64,000 bases of DNA from Xylophilus sp. GOD-11R (GCF_033546935.1 NZ_CP137854.1:5063501-5127500), one strand, 5' to 3'; shown: positions 22,269 through 31,264, numbered from the stretch's first letter. A program made the numbers and translations. The notes: generated from the sequence alone by a model not told the origin.

Positions 22269-24905
22269 ATGTCTTACTCCGTTCTCCTGGTCGACCACGA
22301 CGAATCGCACATCCGGCGTGTCCTGGAGTCGACGCGGCGTCAGCGCCTGGATCCACATATCGAAACGGCCGACTCCGTGGCGCAGGCGCGCCTGGCGCTG
22401 CGGCGCAAGAATTTCGACGCGGTCGCCGTACGGCACCGCCTGCCGGACGGCACTGCCTTCGAGCTGCGGCGCGATGCCGGCCAGGCGCCCTTGCTGATCG
22501 GCGTCGAGCCCGGCGAGGAAGCGGTGGCCCGGCGCGCGATCCGGCTCGGCTTCTTCGACTACTGGGTGTTCGACGCGCGCTTCCAGTTCGCCCGCACCTT
22601 GCCGATTCGCCTGGCGCGCACCGCGCTCGGGCGCCGGCAGGAAGCGCAGCGCAATGCCTCGACGGCGCGGCTGGCCAGCCAGAACCGCCTGCTGCAGTCG
22701 ATCTCGCAGGCGCAGTCGACCTTCATGGCCGCGCCGACACAGCCTTTGGCTTTCGACCGGCTGCTGGGCAACTTCATGTCCCTGAGCCACAGCGCTTACG
22801 GCTTCCTGGCCGAAGTGCTGCCCGACGACAAAGGCGGCTCCACCTTGCGCTGCCAGGCCATTGCCGACGTGCGCTGGGACAACGAGACGCGCGCGACGGT
22901 CGATGCCCAGATCGAGAAGGGCTCGCTGACCGCCGACCTCGACCGGCTGCTCGGCAGCGCCCAGGCACCGGGCCAGGCGGTGGTGTATGGCGCCTCGCCG
23001 ATCGACCGGGTGCCGGACGGCTTGCCCGCGGGCCATCCGCCGATCGAATCGTTTCTCGGCATGCCGGTGCGCGCGGCGGGCCGCGTGGTGGCTTTCGTAG
23101 GCTTGGCCAATCGCCCTGGCGGCTACGGGCAGCAGCTGATCGAGTTGCTCGAACCGCTGGTGAGCACGGTGGCGCAGCTGTCGATGGTGAGCCGAACCGT
23201 GGCCGAGCGGGTCGGCACCGAGCAGCAGTTGCGCGACAGCGAGGCTCGTTGGCGTGACCTGACGACGCTGTCGTCGGGTTGGTACTGGGAGACCGACAGC
23301 GACCTGCGCCTGGTCCGCATGGAGGGCACGGTGCGCGACGACGAGGCCACGTTCAACAACCAGCTGCGGCTCGGCATGCATCCGTGGGAGATGGAGACAC
23401 TCAATCTCAACGAGACCCACTGGCGCTCGCACCGCAAGCTGCTCGAATCGCGCCAGCAGTTCCACGACCTCGAGATCGAGCTGGCCAGCGACGGCGGCGA
23501 GAGCCAGTGGATGTCGATCAGCGGTCGGCCGTACTTCGACGCGGCCGGCTTTCGCGGCTACCGCGGCGTAGGGCGCGACATCAGCGCGCGCAAGCATGCC
23601 GAGGCGCGGGTCGAATGGCTGGCTTTCGTCGATGACCTCACCGGGCTGCCCAACCGCCGGCTGCTGCTCGATCGGCTGGAGCAGGCCATGGGCGACAGCA
23701 GCCGCCTGGGCCGCTGCGGTGCCTTGCTGCTGCTCGACCTGGACAACTTCAAGGATGCCAACGACACCCTGGGCCCGGCCGGCGGCGACCGGCTGCTGAC
23801 GCAGGTGGCCAGCCGGCTGCGTGGCTGCGTGCGGCCGCACGACACGGTGGCGCGATTCGGCGGCGACGAGTTCGTCGTGCTGGTGCAGGGATTGCCGGCC
23901 GACATTCCGGCGGCCTCCGCGCAAGCCGAGGCACTGGCGCAGGCGGTGCTCGCCACCCTCGGCCGTCCTTATTCCATCGACGACGGCGACGTGGTCAGCA
24001 CGCCGAGCATCGGCATCGTGGTGTTCGCCGATCACCAGCTGCCCTCGCACGAGGTGATCAAGCGCGCCGACCTGGCCATGTACGAGGCCAAGGCTGCCGG
24101 CCGCAACACCTTCTGCTTTTTCGATCCGACGATGCAGGAAGCCGCCCAGGCGCGCATGCGGCTCGAGAGCGACCTGCGCCAGGCGCTGGCCAAGCAGTCG
24201 CTGATCGTCTACTACCAGCCGGTGGTCGACCGCCAGGGTCGCATGTCCGGCGTGGAGGCGCTGGTGCGCTGGCCGCACCCCCAGCGCGGCATGGTGTCGC
24301 CGGGCGATTTCATCCCGGTCGCCGAACGCACCGGCCTCATCGTGACGCTGGGCCGCCAGGTGCTGTGCATGGCGTGCCGGCAGCTGGCCGTTTGGGCCAA
24401 CGATCCGAAACGCGCGCACCTGACGGTCTCGGTGAATGTCAGCGCGCGGGAATTCCGGCATCCGCTGTTCGTCAGCCAGATGCTGGCGGTGGTGGAGCAG
24501 GAGGGCGCCGATCCGCGGCGGCTCAAGCTCGAGATCACCGAGAGCCTGCTGCTGCACGACGTGCAGGACACCATCGCCAAGATGACGGCGCTGCGCAGCT
24601 ACGGTCTGTCGCTGTCGCTGGACGATTTCGGCACCGGCTATTCGTCGCTCAGCTACCTCAAGAAGCTGCCCTTCGACCAGCTGAAGATCGACCAGTCCTT
24701 CGTGCGCGGCGTGCTGGTCGATCCGCACGACGCCGCGGTGGCCTGCACCATCATCCAGCTGGCGCGCAGCTTCGGCCTGACCGTGGTGGGGGAAGGTGTG
24801 GAGACCGAGGGACAGCACGCCTACCTGGTCGCCAACGGCTGCGAGCTGTTCCAGGGGTATCTGTTCGGCCGGCCGGTGCCGGTCGACCAGCTGCCGGACG
24901 CGTAA
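22269..24905 (+). CDS. Receiver-like/GAF/PAS/GGDEF/EAL cyclic-di-GMP signalling protein
   Basis: An 878-residue cytosolic multidomain protein. Residues 1-115 resemble a response-regulator receiver (SVLLVDHDESHIRRVLE), but the phosphoacceptor strand reads FDAVAVRHRLPDG, with Arg where Asp is expected. A GAF-like region (about 160-310), a PAS domain (about 330-445) and a linker follow. The GGDEF domain keeps RFGGDEFVV (GGDEF at about 531-535) and an RxxD inhibitory site (RPHD) five residues before. The EAL domain keeps VEALVRW (EAL at about 663-665), KLEITES, LDDFGTGYSS, LKIDQSF and GEGVE. So both a diguanylate cyclase and a phosphodiesterase look catalytically intact; which dominates cannot be read from sequence. 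It is convergent with the antiporter gene. Confidence 0.9.
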   Translation: MSYSVLLVDHDESHIRRVLESTRRQRLDPHIETADSVAQARLALRRKNFDAVAVRHRLPDGTAFELRRDAGQAPLLIGVEPGEEAVARRAIRLGFFDYWVFDARFQFARTLPIRLARTALGRRQEAQRNASTARLASQNRLLQSISQAQSTFMAAPTQPLAFDRLLGNFMSLSHSAYGFLAEVLPDDKGGSTLRCQAIADVRWDNETRATVDAQIEKGSLTADLDRLLGSAQAPGQAVVYGASPIDRVPDGLPAGHPPIESFLGMPVRAAGRVVAFVGLANRPGGYGQQLIELLEPLVSTVAQLSMVSRTVAERVGTEQQLRDSEARWRDLTTLSSGWYWETDSDLRLVRMEGTVRDDEATFNNQLRLGMHPWEMETLNLNETHWRSHRKLLESRQQFHDLEIELASDGGESQWMSISGRPYFDAAGFRGYRGVGRDISARKHAEARVEWLAFVDDLTGLPNRRLLLDRLEQAMGDSSRLGRCGALLLLDLDNFKDANDTLGPAGGDRLLTQVASRLRGCVRPHDTVARFGGDEFVVLVQGLPADIPAASAQAEALAQAVLATLGRPYSIDDGDVVSTPSIGIVVFADHQLPSHEVIKRADLAMYEAKAAGRNTFCFFDPTMQEAAQARMRLESDLRQALAKQSLIVYYQPVVDRQGRMSGVEALVRWPHPQRGMVSPGDFIPVAERTGLIVTLGRQVLCMACRQLAVWANDPKRAHLTVSVNVSAREFRHPLFVSQMLAVVEQEGADPRRLKLEITESLLLHDVQDTIAKMTALRSYGLSLSLDDFGTGYSSLSYLKKLPFDQLKIDQSFVRGVLVDPHDAAVACTIIQLARSFGLTVVGEGVETEGQHAYLVANGCELFQGYLFGRPVPVDQLPDA

Positions 24906-24933
24906 GGAGCCGCCGGCTGGCCGTGAGGGCCGG

Positions 24934-26919
24934 TCAGCGCCGCGACAGCAGTTCTTCGGCCAGCGCCAGCGAGGAGGCGCGCCCGGACAACACCAGCGTG
25001 TCGCCGTTCTCCACCAGCGTTTCAGCGTCGTGCGCCGATTGGCGGCCGTCGGCCCGGCGCAGGCTGACCACCCGCACGCCGACCGTGTGCAGTGCCAGCG
25101 CGCCGATGCTGCGGCCACCTGCTGCCGAGCCGCCGGGCAGGGTGAACGGCGCCAGGCGTTCGGTGTCGCCGTCCTGCGGGGCATCGTCGTCGGCGCCGTG
25201 GAAATATCCGCGCAGCAGGTCGTAGCGGGCATCCCGCTGGTCCTGCACGACACGGATCACCCGTCGCATCGGCACCCCGACCAGCGCGAGCGCGTGGCTG
25301 GCCAGCATCAGCGAGCCCTCGATGGCCTCGGGTACCACCTCGGTGGCGCCGGCGGCCTGCAGCCGTTCCAGGTCGCGGTCGTCCTGGGTGCGCACGATGA
25401 CGGGCACCTGCGCGGCGTGCGAACGCGTGTGATCGAGCACCTTGAGCGCCGAAGGCGTGTCCAGGTAGGTGATGACCATCGCGCTGGCCCGCGCCAGGCC
25501 GGCGGCCATCAGCGCCTGCAGTCGTGCGGCGTCGCCGAACACCACCGAATCGCCGGCGGCGGCGGCCTGCCGGACGCGGTCGGGGTCGAGGTCGAGCGCG
25601 ATGTAGGCGATGCCCTCGCGCTCGAGCATGCGCGCCAGGTTCTGGCCGCAGCGGCCGTAGCCGCAGATGATCACGTGCCGGTTGGCGTTGATCGATTTGC
25701 GTGCGATGGTGGTCATCTGCAGCGACTGCTGCAGCCAGTCGCTGGCCACCAGCTTCATCACGATGCGGTTCGACGACAGGATGATGAAGGGCGCGGCCAG
25801 CATCGACAGCACCATCGCCGCCAGCACCGGGTTGAGCAGCTCGGGCGGCATGAGCTGGTGCTCTTGCGTCAGCTGCAGCAGCACGAAGCCGAATTCGCCA
25901 GCCTGCGCCAGGTAGAGCGCGGTGCGCAGCGACACCCCGGTAGTGCCGCCAAGGGCGCGCGCCAGTCCCATTACCAGCACCAGCTTCAGGCCCAGCGGCA
26001 CGGCGAGCAGCAGCAGCACCAGGGCCCACTGGTCGAGCAGGATGTGCCAGTCGAGCATCATGCCGACGGTGATGAAAAACAGGCCGAGCAGCACGTCGTG
26101 AAAGGGGCGGATGTCGGTCTCGACCTGGTGCTTGAATTCGGTTTCCGACACCAGCATGCCGGCGATGAACGCGCCGAGCGCCAGGCTGAGCCCCGCCTGC
26201 TCGGTCAGCCAGGACAGGCCGAGCGCGATCAGCAGCAGGTTGAGCATGAAGAGCTCTTCGCTGCGCAGCTTGGCCACCAGCGTGAGCCACCAGCGCATCA
26301 CCCGCTGGCCGCCCGCCAGCAGCAGGCCGACCAGTACGGTCGCCTTGGCCATGGCGATGGCCAGCGCCGGCAGCAGGCGCTCGGGCGCGGCGGCGAGCGC
26401 CGGCACCAGCACCAGCAGCGGCACCACCGCCAGATCCTGGAACAGCAGCACGCCCATCACCCGCTTGCCGTGCTCGCTTTCCAGCTCCAGCCGCTCGGCC
26501 ATCAGCTTGACGACGATGGCGGTGCTGCTCATGGCCAGCGCACCCGACAGCGCCAGCGCGGCACGCCAGTCGACCCCGGCGAAGGCCGTCAACACCCGCG
26601 CCGCGACGAGCCCGCCGGCGGTGGCCACCGCCATCGTCACCGCCACCTGCGCCAGGCCGAGGCCGAATACATGGCGGCGCATGGCCCGCAGCTTGGGCAG
26701 GCTGAACTCCAGCCCGATCACGAACATGAGGAATACCACGCCGTATTCACCCAGGTGCCGCACGCCTTCGGAGTCCTGCGCGAGGGCCAGCGCGTGCGGC
26801 CCGATCAGCACCCCCGCGGCCAGGTAGCCGAGCATCGGCGGCAGCCGCAGGCTGCGGCACGCCACCACGCCCACCACTGCGGCGAGCAGGAAGAGCAGCG
26901 TGAGGGCGAGCGACGACAT
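24934..26919 (-). CDS. CPA2 family cation:proton antiporter (KefB/YbaL-type) with RCK domains
   Basis: A 661-residue membrane protein. The first about 390 residues form 12-13 hydrophobic segments of the Na+/H+ exchanger fold (MLGYLAAGVLIGPHALAL and LALGAFIAGMLVSETEFKHQ are typical of KefB/KefC/YbaL). A cytoplasmic TrkA-N (RCK) domain follows at about 415-530 (VIICGYGRCGQNLARMLER), then a TrkA-C domain to the C-terminus (VSLRRADGRQSAHDAETLVE). The family moves K+ or Na+ against protons and is gated by nucleotides or glutathione adducts. No ancillary KefF/KefG gene is present, so regulation by glutathione is uncertain. Confidence 0.92.
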   Translation of the reverse strand: MSSLALTLLFLLAAVVGVVACRSLRLPPMLGYLAAGVLIGPHALALAQDSEGVRHLGEYGVVFLMFVIGLEFSLPKLRAMRRHVFGLGLAQVAVTMAVATAGGLVAARVLTAFAGVDWRAALALSGALAMSSTAIVVKLMAERLELESEHGKRVMGVLLFQDLAVVPLLVLVPALAAAPERLLPALAIAMAKATVLVGLLLAGGQRVMRWWLTLVAKLRSEELFMLNLLLIALGLSWLTEQAGLSLALGAFIAGMLVSETEFKHQVETDIRPFHDVLLGLFFITVGMMLDWHILLDQWALVLLLLAVPLGLKLVLVMGLARALGGTTGVSLRTALYLAQAGEFGFVLLQLTQEHQLMPPELLNPVLAAMVLSMLAAPFIILSSNRIVMKLVASDWLQQSLQMTTIARKSINANRHVIICGYGRCGQNLARMLEREGIAYIALDLDPDRVRQAAAAGDSVVFGDAARLQALMAAGLARASAMVITYLDTPSALKVLDHTRSHAAQVPVIVRTQDDRDLERLQAAGATEVVPEAIEGSLMLASHALALVGVPMRRVIRVVQDQRDARYDLLRGYFHGADDDAPQDGDTERLAPFTLPGGSAAGGRSIGALALHTVGVRVVSLRRADGRQSAHDAETLVENGDTLVLSGRASSLALAEELLSRR

Positions 26920-26988
26920 CCCGGCATGCTAGCGTGCGCCAAGGCCCTCGCCGCCGTGCGGCACGAAGCCAGCCGATAAAATCCGCCG

Positions 26989-27990
26989 ATGACCGCGTCC
27001 CTGCCTGCCTCCTATCGCTTCGATCCCGCCGAGGCCCTGCGCCTGGCGCACCAGACGCTCGACATCGAGGCCGCCGGCGTGCTGGGCCTCAAGCGCGGCC
27101 TCGACGATCGTTTCGTCCAGGCGGTGCGCGCCATCCTCGAATGCCGGGGCCGCATCGTGGTGATGGGCATCGGCAAGAGCGGCCACGTGGCCCGCAAGAT
27201 CGCCGCCACGCTCGCCTCCACCGGCACGCCGGCGATGTTCGTCCATCCCGCCGAGGCCAGCCACGGCGACCTGGGCATGATCACCGCCGCCGACGTGGTG
27301 CTGGCCTTGTCCAACAGCGGCGAAGTCGCCGAACTGACGGTGCTGCTGCCGCTGGTCAAGCGCATCGGCGCCACCCTCGTCTCCATGACCGGCAACCCGC
27401 GCTCTTCGCTGGCGCGCCACGCCGACATCCTGCTCGACAGCGGCGTCGAACAGGAGGCTTGCCCGCTGCAGCTCGCGCCCACCGCCAGCACCACCGCGCA
27501 GATGGCGCTGGGCGACGCACTCGCGGTCGCGCTGCTCGACATCCGCGGCTTTCGCGCCGAGGACTTCGCCCGTTCGCACCCGGGCGGCTCGCTCGGGCGA
27601 CGGCTGCTGACGCATGTCTCGGATGTCATGGCTACCGGCGACGCCGTGCCCCGGGTGCTGCCCGAGGCGAGCTTCGCCGAGCTCATGCACGAGATGTCGG
27701 CCAAGGGTCTGGGCGCCGCGGCCATCGTCGACGCGCGAGGCAGCCTGCTCGGCATCTTCACCGACGGCGACCTGCGCCGCCTGGTCGAAACCGGCGCCGA
27801 CCTGCGCGCCTTGCGCGCGGCCGACGTCATGAAACCCAATCCCCGCACCATCGCCCCCACCGCCCTGGCCGCCGACGCGGCCGAACGCATGGAGCAACAC
27901 CGCATCACCGCCCTGCTGGTCGCCGACCCCAACGGCCTGCTGCAGGGGGTGGTGCATATCGGTGAACTGATGAGATCCAAGGTGGTATGA
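26989..27990 (+). CDS. kdsD: Arabinose-5-phosphate isomerase
   Basis: A 333-residue sugar isomerase that interconverts ribulose 5-phosphate and arabinose 5-phosphate, the first step of Kdo synthesis for LPS. An N-terminal SIS domain carries GIGKSGHVARKIAATLASTG, then HPAEASHGDLGMI and SNSGEVAEL. Two C-terminal CBS domains follow (SDVMATGDAVPRVLP; ADVMKPNPRTIAP). Length and domain order match KdsD/KpsF. The stop overlaps the kdsC start (ATGA), so the two are translationally coupled. It is divergent from the antiporter. Confidence 0.96.
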   Translation: MTASLPASYRFDPAEALRLAHQTLDIEAAGVLGLKRGLDDRFVQAVRAILECRGRIVVMGIGKSGHVARKIAATLASTGTPAMFVHPAEASHGDLGMITAADVVLALSNSGEVAELTVLLPLVKRIGATLVSMTGNPRSSLARHADILLDSGVEQEACPLQLAPTASTTAQMALGDALAVALLDIRGFRAEDFARSHPGGSLGRRLLTHVSDVMATGDAVPRVLPEASFAELMHEMSAKGLGAAAIVDARGSLLGIFTDGDLRRLVETGADLRALRAADVMKPNPRTIAPTALAADAAERMEQHRITALLVADPNGLLQGVVHIGELMRSKVV

Positions 27991-28583
27991 CGATGGATTC
28001 CACGCCCGGCCCGCTGTCGCCCGTGCTGCGTTACAACCCCGAGCTGCTGCTGCGTGCGCAGGACGTGCGGATCGCCTTCTTCGACGTCGACGGTGTGCTC
28101 ACCGACGGCGGCCTGTATTTCGCCGAATACCCGGAAGACGACCCGCGTGTCGGCGGCGAGCAGATCAAGCGCTTCAACACGCTCGATGGCCACGGGCTCA
28201 AGCTGCTCCAGGCGGCCGGCATCGTGCCGGCGGTGATCACCGGCCGAGATTCGCGACCGCTGCGGGCGCGGCTGACGGCCCTGGGCGTCGAGCATGTGCA
28301 TTTCGGCACTGAAGCCAAGCTGCCGGCCGCCGAAGCCACGCTGGCGTCGCTCGGGTTCGGCTGGCACCAGGTCGCCGCCATGGGCGACGACTGGCCCGAC
28401 CTGCCCGTGTTGCGCCGGGCGGCCTTCGCCTGCGTGCCGGCCACCGCGCATGCGGAAGTGCTGGCCGTCGCCCACCACGTCACCGCCGCCGCCGCCGGCC
28501 ACGGCGCGGTGCGCGAATGCTGCGACCTCCTGCTGGCGGCCACCGGCCGCTACGATGCGCTGCTGCAGGCCTTCGCCCAATGA
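27987..28583 (+). CDS. kdsC: 3-deoxy-D-manno-octulosonate 8-phosphate phosphatase
   Basis: A 198-residue HAD-superfamily phosphatase that releases phosphate from Kdo-8-phosphate. HAD motif I is FFDVDGVLTDGGLYF, with the nucleophile and acid Asp, and motif III/IV is AAMGDDWPDLPVL. The family is tetrameric and lacks a cap domain. The ATG at 27987 overlaps the kdsD stop, and the stop overlaps the lptC start (ATGA at 28580), forming a chain of coupled genes. A second ATG two codons in (27993) is an alternative start. Confidence 0.95.
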   Translation: MTMDSTPGPLSPVLRYNPELLLRAQDVRIAFFDVDGVLTDGGLYFAEYPEDDPRVGGEQIKRFNTLDGHGLKLLQAAGIVPAVITGRDSRPLRARLTALGVEHVHFGTEAKLPAAEATLASLGFGWHQVAAMGDDWPDLPVLRRAAFACVPATAHAEVLAVAHHVTAAAAGHGAVRECCDLLLAATGRYDALLQAFAQ

Positions 28584-29272
28584 GCACGCCACCCGTCCAT
28601 CAGACGACCACCCTGCCCACGCCGCAGGGTCGCGCCCGACTCACCCCGGCGGCCATGCTGCGTGGGGCCATCGACCGGTTGTCGATCTACCTGCCGATCG
28701 CGCTCATGGGACTGCTGGCGTTGGGCAGCTACTGGCTGGTGCGCAACTCGCCCACGGCCGCCGCGCCCGAGGTCGTGGCGCCCCTGCGCCACGATCCCGA
28801 CTACTACATGCGCGACTTCGCCCTGCGCACCTTCGACGCCAACGGGCGCCTGCAGCGCGAGGTCTTCGGCGTCGAAGGACGCCACTATCCCGACACCGAC
28901 ACGCTGGAGATCGACAAGCCGCGCATCCGCGCGATCGCCGACACCGGCGCCATCACGGTCGCCACCGCCGAGCGGGGGCTTTCCAACGGCGACGGCTCGG
29001 AGGTGCAGCTGATCGGCAACGCCATCGTCACCCGCGAGCCGATGACCGGCAAATCTGGCCAGGCGATACCGCGCATGCAGTTTCGGGGCGAGTTCCTGCA
29101 CGCCTACACCACGACCGAGCGGGTGCGGTCTGACCGGCCCGTCGTCATGACGCGTGGCACCGACACCTTCACCGGCGACGCCATGGACTACGACAACGCG
29201 GACCAGGTCATGCAGTTGCGCGGCCGGGTCCACACCACGCTGCAGCCACGGCAGAACGCGCCCGCCCGTTGA
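28580..29272 (+). CDS. lptC: LPS export ABC transporter periplasmic protein LptC
   Basis: A 230-residue bitopic protein: a cytoplasmic N-terminus of about 35 residues, one TM helix (IYLPIALMGLLALGSYWLVR) and a periplasmic beta-jellyroll that accepts LPS from LptBFG and passes it to LptA. Family features include PDYYMRDFALRTFDANGRLQ and FTGDAMDYDNADQVMQLRGR near the C-terminus. The start overlaps the kdsC stop. In many proteobacteria lptA and lptB follow; here a short-chain dehydrogenase does, so those genes must be elsewhere. Confidence 0.93.
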   Translation: MSTPPVHQTTTLPTPQGRARLTPAAMLRGAIDRLSIYLPIALMGLLALGSYWLVRNSPTAAAPEVVAPLRHDPDYYMRDFALRTFDANGRLQREVFGVEGRHYPDTDTLEIDKPRIRAIADTGAITVATAERGLSNGDGSEVQLIGNAIVTREPMTGKSGQAIPRMQFRGEFLHAYTTTERVRSDRPVVMTRGTDTFTGDAMDYDNADQVMQLRGRVHTTLQPRQNAPAR

Positions 29273-29280
29273 ACGCCGCC

Positions 29281-30063
29281 ATGACCGCGTCGCCCCTGGT
29301 CTTCATCACCGGAGCCTCCAGCGGCATCGGACAGGCCCTGGCGCTGCATTACTACCATCGCGGATGGCGTCTTGCGCTGGTCGCCCGCCGGCAGGAAGCC
29401 ATCGACACGTGGGCCGCCGAGCAGCGACTGGAAACCGGGCGTTGGGCGAGCTACCGGGCCGATGTCGCGGTCATCGACAGCATCGTCGGCGCCAGCCAGG
29501 CGTGCATCGCGGCACAGGGCCTGCCCGACGTGGTCATCGCCAACGCCGGCATCAGCGTGGGCATCGACTCCGCCGACCGCAGCGACATCGACGTACTGGC
29601 CGAAAGCTTCGCGACCAATACCGTGGGTATGGCGGCCACCTTCCATGCATTCGTCGCCCCCATGGCCGCGCGCGGCAGCGGGCGGCTGGTGGGCATCGCC
29701 AGCATCGCCGGCATTCGCGGCTTGCCCGGCCACGGCGCCTACAGCGGCAGCAAGGCCGGCGCCATCGCCTATTGCGAGAGCCTGCGCGGCGATCTGCGCG
29801 GCAGTGGCGTGCGCGTGGTCACGCTGTGCCCGGGCTACGTCGACACCCCGCTGACGCAGGGCAATCGATACGCCATGCCGTTCATGCTCACGCCCTCGGC
29901 TTTTGCCGAAAAAGCGGTGGCGGCCATCGATAGCGGCGCTGCCTTGCGTGTGATCCCCTGGCAGATGAGCATCGTGGCGCGGGTCATGCGCCTGCTGCCG
30001 CCGTCCTGGTATGACCGGCTGGTGGCCGGCCGCGGACGCAAGAAACGACGTGGCGAGGCCTGA
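29281..30063 (+). CDS. Short-chain dehydrogenase/reductase
   Basis: A 260-residue SDR with the NAD(P)-binding TGASSGIG motif near residues 10-17, the NAG motif (ANAGISVG), and the catalytic Ser-Tyr-Lys set as GIASIAGIRGLPGHGAYSGS followed by KAG. Classical SDR length. The ATG at 29281 lies 8 bp after the lptC stop; an in-frame TTG at 29269 overlaps that stop and is a less likely start. The substrate is unknown. It sits where lptA is usually found and ends at a strong bidirectional terminator. The basic C-terminus (GRGRKKRRGEA) is unusual for a soluble SDR and may associate with membranes or nucleic acid. Confidence 0.92.
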   Translation: MTASPLVFITGASSGIGQALALHYYHRGWRLALVARRQEAIDTWAAEQRLETGRWASYRADVAVIDSIVGASQACIAAQGLPDVVIANAGISVGIDSADRSDIDVLAESFATNTVGMAATFHAFVAPMAARGSGRLVGIASIAGIRGLPGHGAYSGSKAGAIAYCESLRGDLRGSGVRVVTLCPGYVDTPLTQGNRYAMPFMLTPSAFAEKAVAAIDSGAALRVIPWQMSIVARVMRLLPPSWYDRLVAGRGRKKRRGEA

Positions 30064-30083
30064 TCATCAGGGGCGCAAAACAG

Positions 30084-30107
30084 AAAAAGGCCCCGAAGGG
30101 CCTTTTT
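30084..30107. terminator. Bidirectional intrinsic terminator between SDR and RRM genes
   Basis: AAAAAGGCCC (30084-30093) and GGGCCTTTTT (30098-30107) form a perfect 10-bp stem with a 4-base loop (CGAA). A and T runs on each side allow termination in both directions, suiting the convergent genes. Confidence 0.9.
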
Positions 30108-30137
30108 GCTTTTGGTGTGATCGAAGCTGACGCGATC

Positions 30138-30689
30138 TCAGTAGCCGCCACCGCCGCCGCCGTAACCACCGCCGCCACCGCCGCCGTAGCCACCACGGCC
30201 GCCGCCGCCACCACCGCGTGGACCGGAGCCGTACGGGCTGCGGAAGCCGCCGTCGCCACCACCACCGCCACCACCGCTGCGGCCACCGCCGCCACCGCCG
30301 TAACCACCGCCGCCGCCGCCGCCACTGCGGCCACCGCCGCCGTAGCCGCCACCGCCGCCGCCGTATCCACCGCCGCCACCACCGCCGTAGCCGCCGCCAC
30401 CGCCGCCGTAACCACCACCACCGCTACGCGGCGGGCGGGCTTCCATGGGGCGCGCTTCGTTGACCACGACGCTGCGGCCGCCGAGCGGCTGGCCATTCAT
30501 GCCGTTGATGGCCGATTGCGCTTCTTCGTCGCTGCCCATTTCCACGAAGCCGAAGCCCTTGGAGCGGCCGGTGTCGCGTTCCATCATGACCTTTGCACTG
30601 GTCACGGAACCGAATTCGCTGAAAGCCTGTTGCAGGTCATCGTCGCGAACCGAATACGGCAGGTTGCCGACGTAGAGTTTGTTGCCCAT
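30138..30689 (-). CDS. Glycine-rich RRM RNA-binding protein
   Basis: A 183-residue protein. Residues 1-80 form an RNA-recognition motif with RNP2 LYVGNLPY and RNP1 KGFGFVEM. From about residue 95 on the sequence is almost all glycine with tyrosine or arginine repeats (GGYGGGGGG, GGRSGGGG, RSPYGSGPRGG), resembling cold-inducible RNA-binding proteins of bacteria and plants. The ATG at 30689 is preceded by AGGAG about 8 bases upstream; seven codons upstream in frame are probably not used. It likely binds mRNA as an RNA chaperone, with tail-mediated condensation as an inference. The repeated tail makes sequencing and indels error-prone. Confidence 0.93.
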   Translation of the reverse strand: MGNKLYVGNLPYSVRDDDLQQAFSEFGSVTSAKVMMERDTGRSKGFGFVEMGSDEEAQSAINGMNGQPLGGRSVVVNEARPMEARPPRSGGGGYGGGGGGYGGGGGGGYGGGGGGYGGGGRSGGGGGGGYGGGGGGRSGGGGGGGDGGFRSPYGSGPRGGGGGGRGGYGGGGGGGYGGGGGGY

Positions 30690-31181
30690 TGAAGGGACTC
30701 CTAAAAACACAAGAGATAAAAAAGCGATGGAGTCTGCAACGCAATCAGCAACCGACCACGCGAACCCGACGAAACACCGCGAAACGAACGCTACACGCCC
30801 GCGAGCGCATTATGGTCCATAGCTTTGCCGAAAAGGCAAGCAGTTATTACGCAGGCGACCCCCGCCCTGGATTTCGAATCAGGGATTACCCGCGTAAGTC
30901 GGGACTAACCAGAATTACCCTCGCACGCCGCGCACCGCATCTGGGAATGATCATCCGCGATTGTGGTGCGCATCTTCATACTGCCACGCGTAAATGGTGC
31001 GCCACCGGCGAATTACCGAGGTATTAGGTCCGATCGGCTCCATTCGACATCGATACGGTGCTGACTCGAATATGTATATGCGGCCGATGCGCCAGAACCT
31101 CGGCCTACCGCCTTAATTCGATTCGGCCGTCGTCGCCTTCGGTGGCCCGGCCCGGCAATCCGGCTGGTACGGCACGGCCGC
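30690..31181. other. Long intergenic region without a gene
   Basis: About 490 bp between the RRM gene (leftward) and the metX leader (rightward). It is lower in GC than its surroundings and has short AT-rich tracts next to the RRM gene, suggesting a long 5' leader for that transcript. A small hairpin TTGCC-GAAAA-GGCAA lies near 30827-30841. No open frame has a family match or reliable start. Confidence 0.5.
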
Positions 31182-31187
31182 TATACT
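31182..31187 (+). promoter_or_regulatory. Candidate -10 box of the metX-metW transcript
   Basis: TATACT (31182-31187) is a good sigma-70 -10 hexamer. Transcription would begin about 7 bases on, at the first stem of the putative riboswitch. No clear -35 is visible at the right spacing. Confidence 0.5.
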
Positions 31188-31194
31188 CCGCCCT

Positions 31195-31245
31195 GCGCCG
31201 ATTTGCTCCAGCTTGCGGGCGCTTTACAAATGCTGCTAAAGACGG
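31195..31245 (+). ncRNA. SAM-II-like riboswitch in the metX leader
   Basis: GCGCC (31195-31199) pairs with GGCGC (31218-31222), while loop bases contact the 3' tail: ATTTG (31201-31205) can match CAAAT (31227-31231) and CAGC (31209-31212) matches GCTG (31232-31235). This is an H-type pseudoknot. The order GATTT, CTTGC, then AAATG-x-x-GCTAAA (31228-31240) corresponds to conserved elements of SAM-II riboswitches as I recall them from the crystallised metX example. It lies directly before metX, the usual SAM-II target, with a terminator following, so S-adenosylmethionine would be expected to lower metX-metW expression. A covariance search was not possible here. Confidence 0.75.
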
Positions 31246-31264
31246 ACCGGCAAGACACCCTCGC

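Noticed and set aside
22083..25253. A 1056-codon minus-strand open frame opposite the GGDEF-EAL gene
   Set aside because: His/Gln/Arg-rich translation without domains, while the plus strand encodes complete signalling domains.
30138..30440. Regular short repeats resembling a CRISPR array or satellite
   Set aside because: They are codon repeats of the glycine-rich tail of the RRM protein, with no unique spacers.
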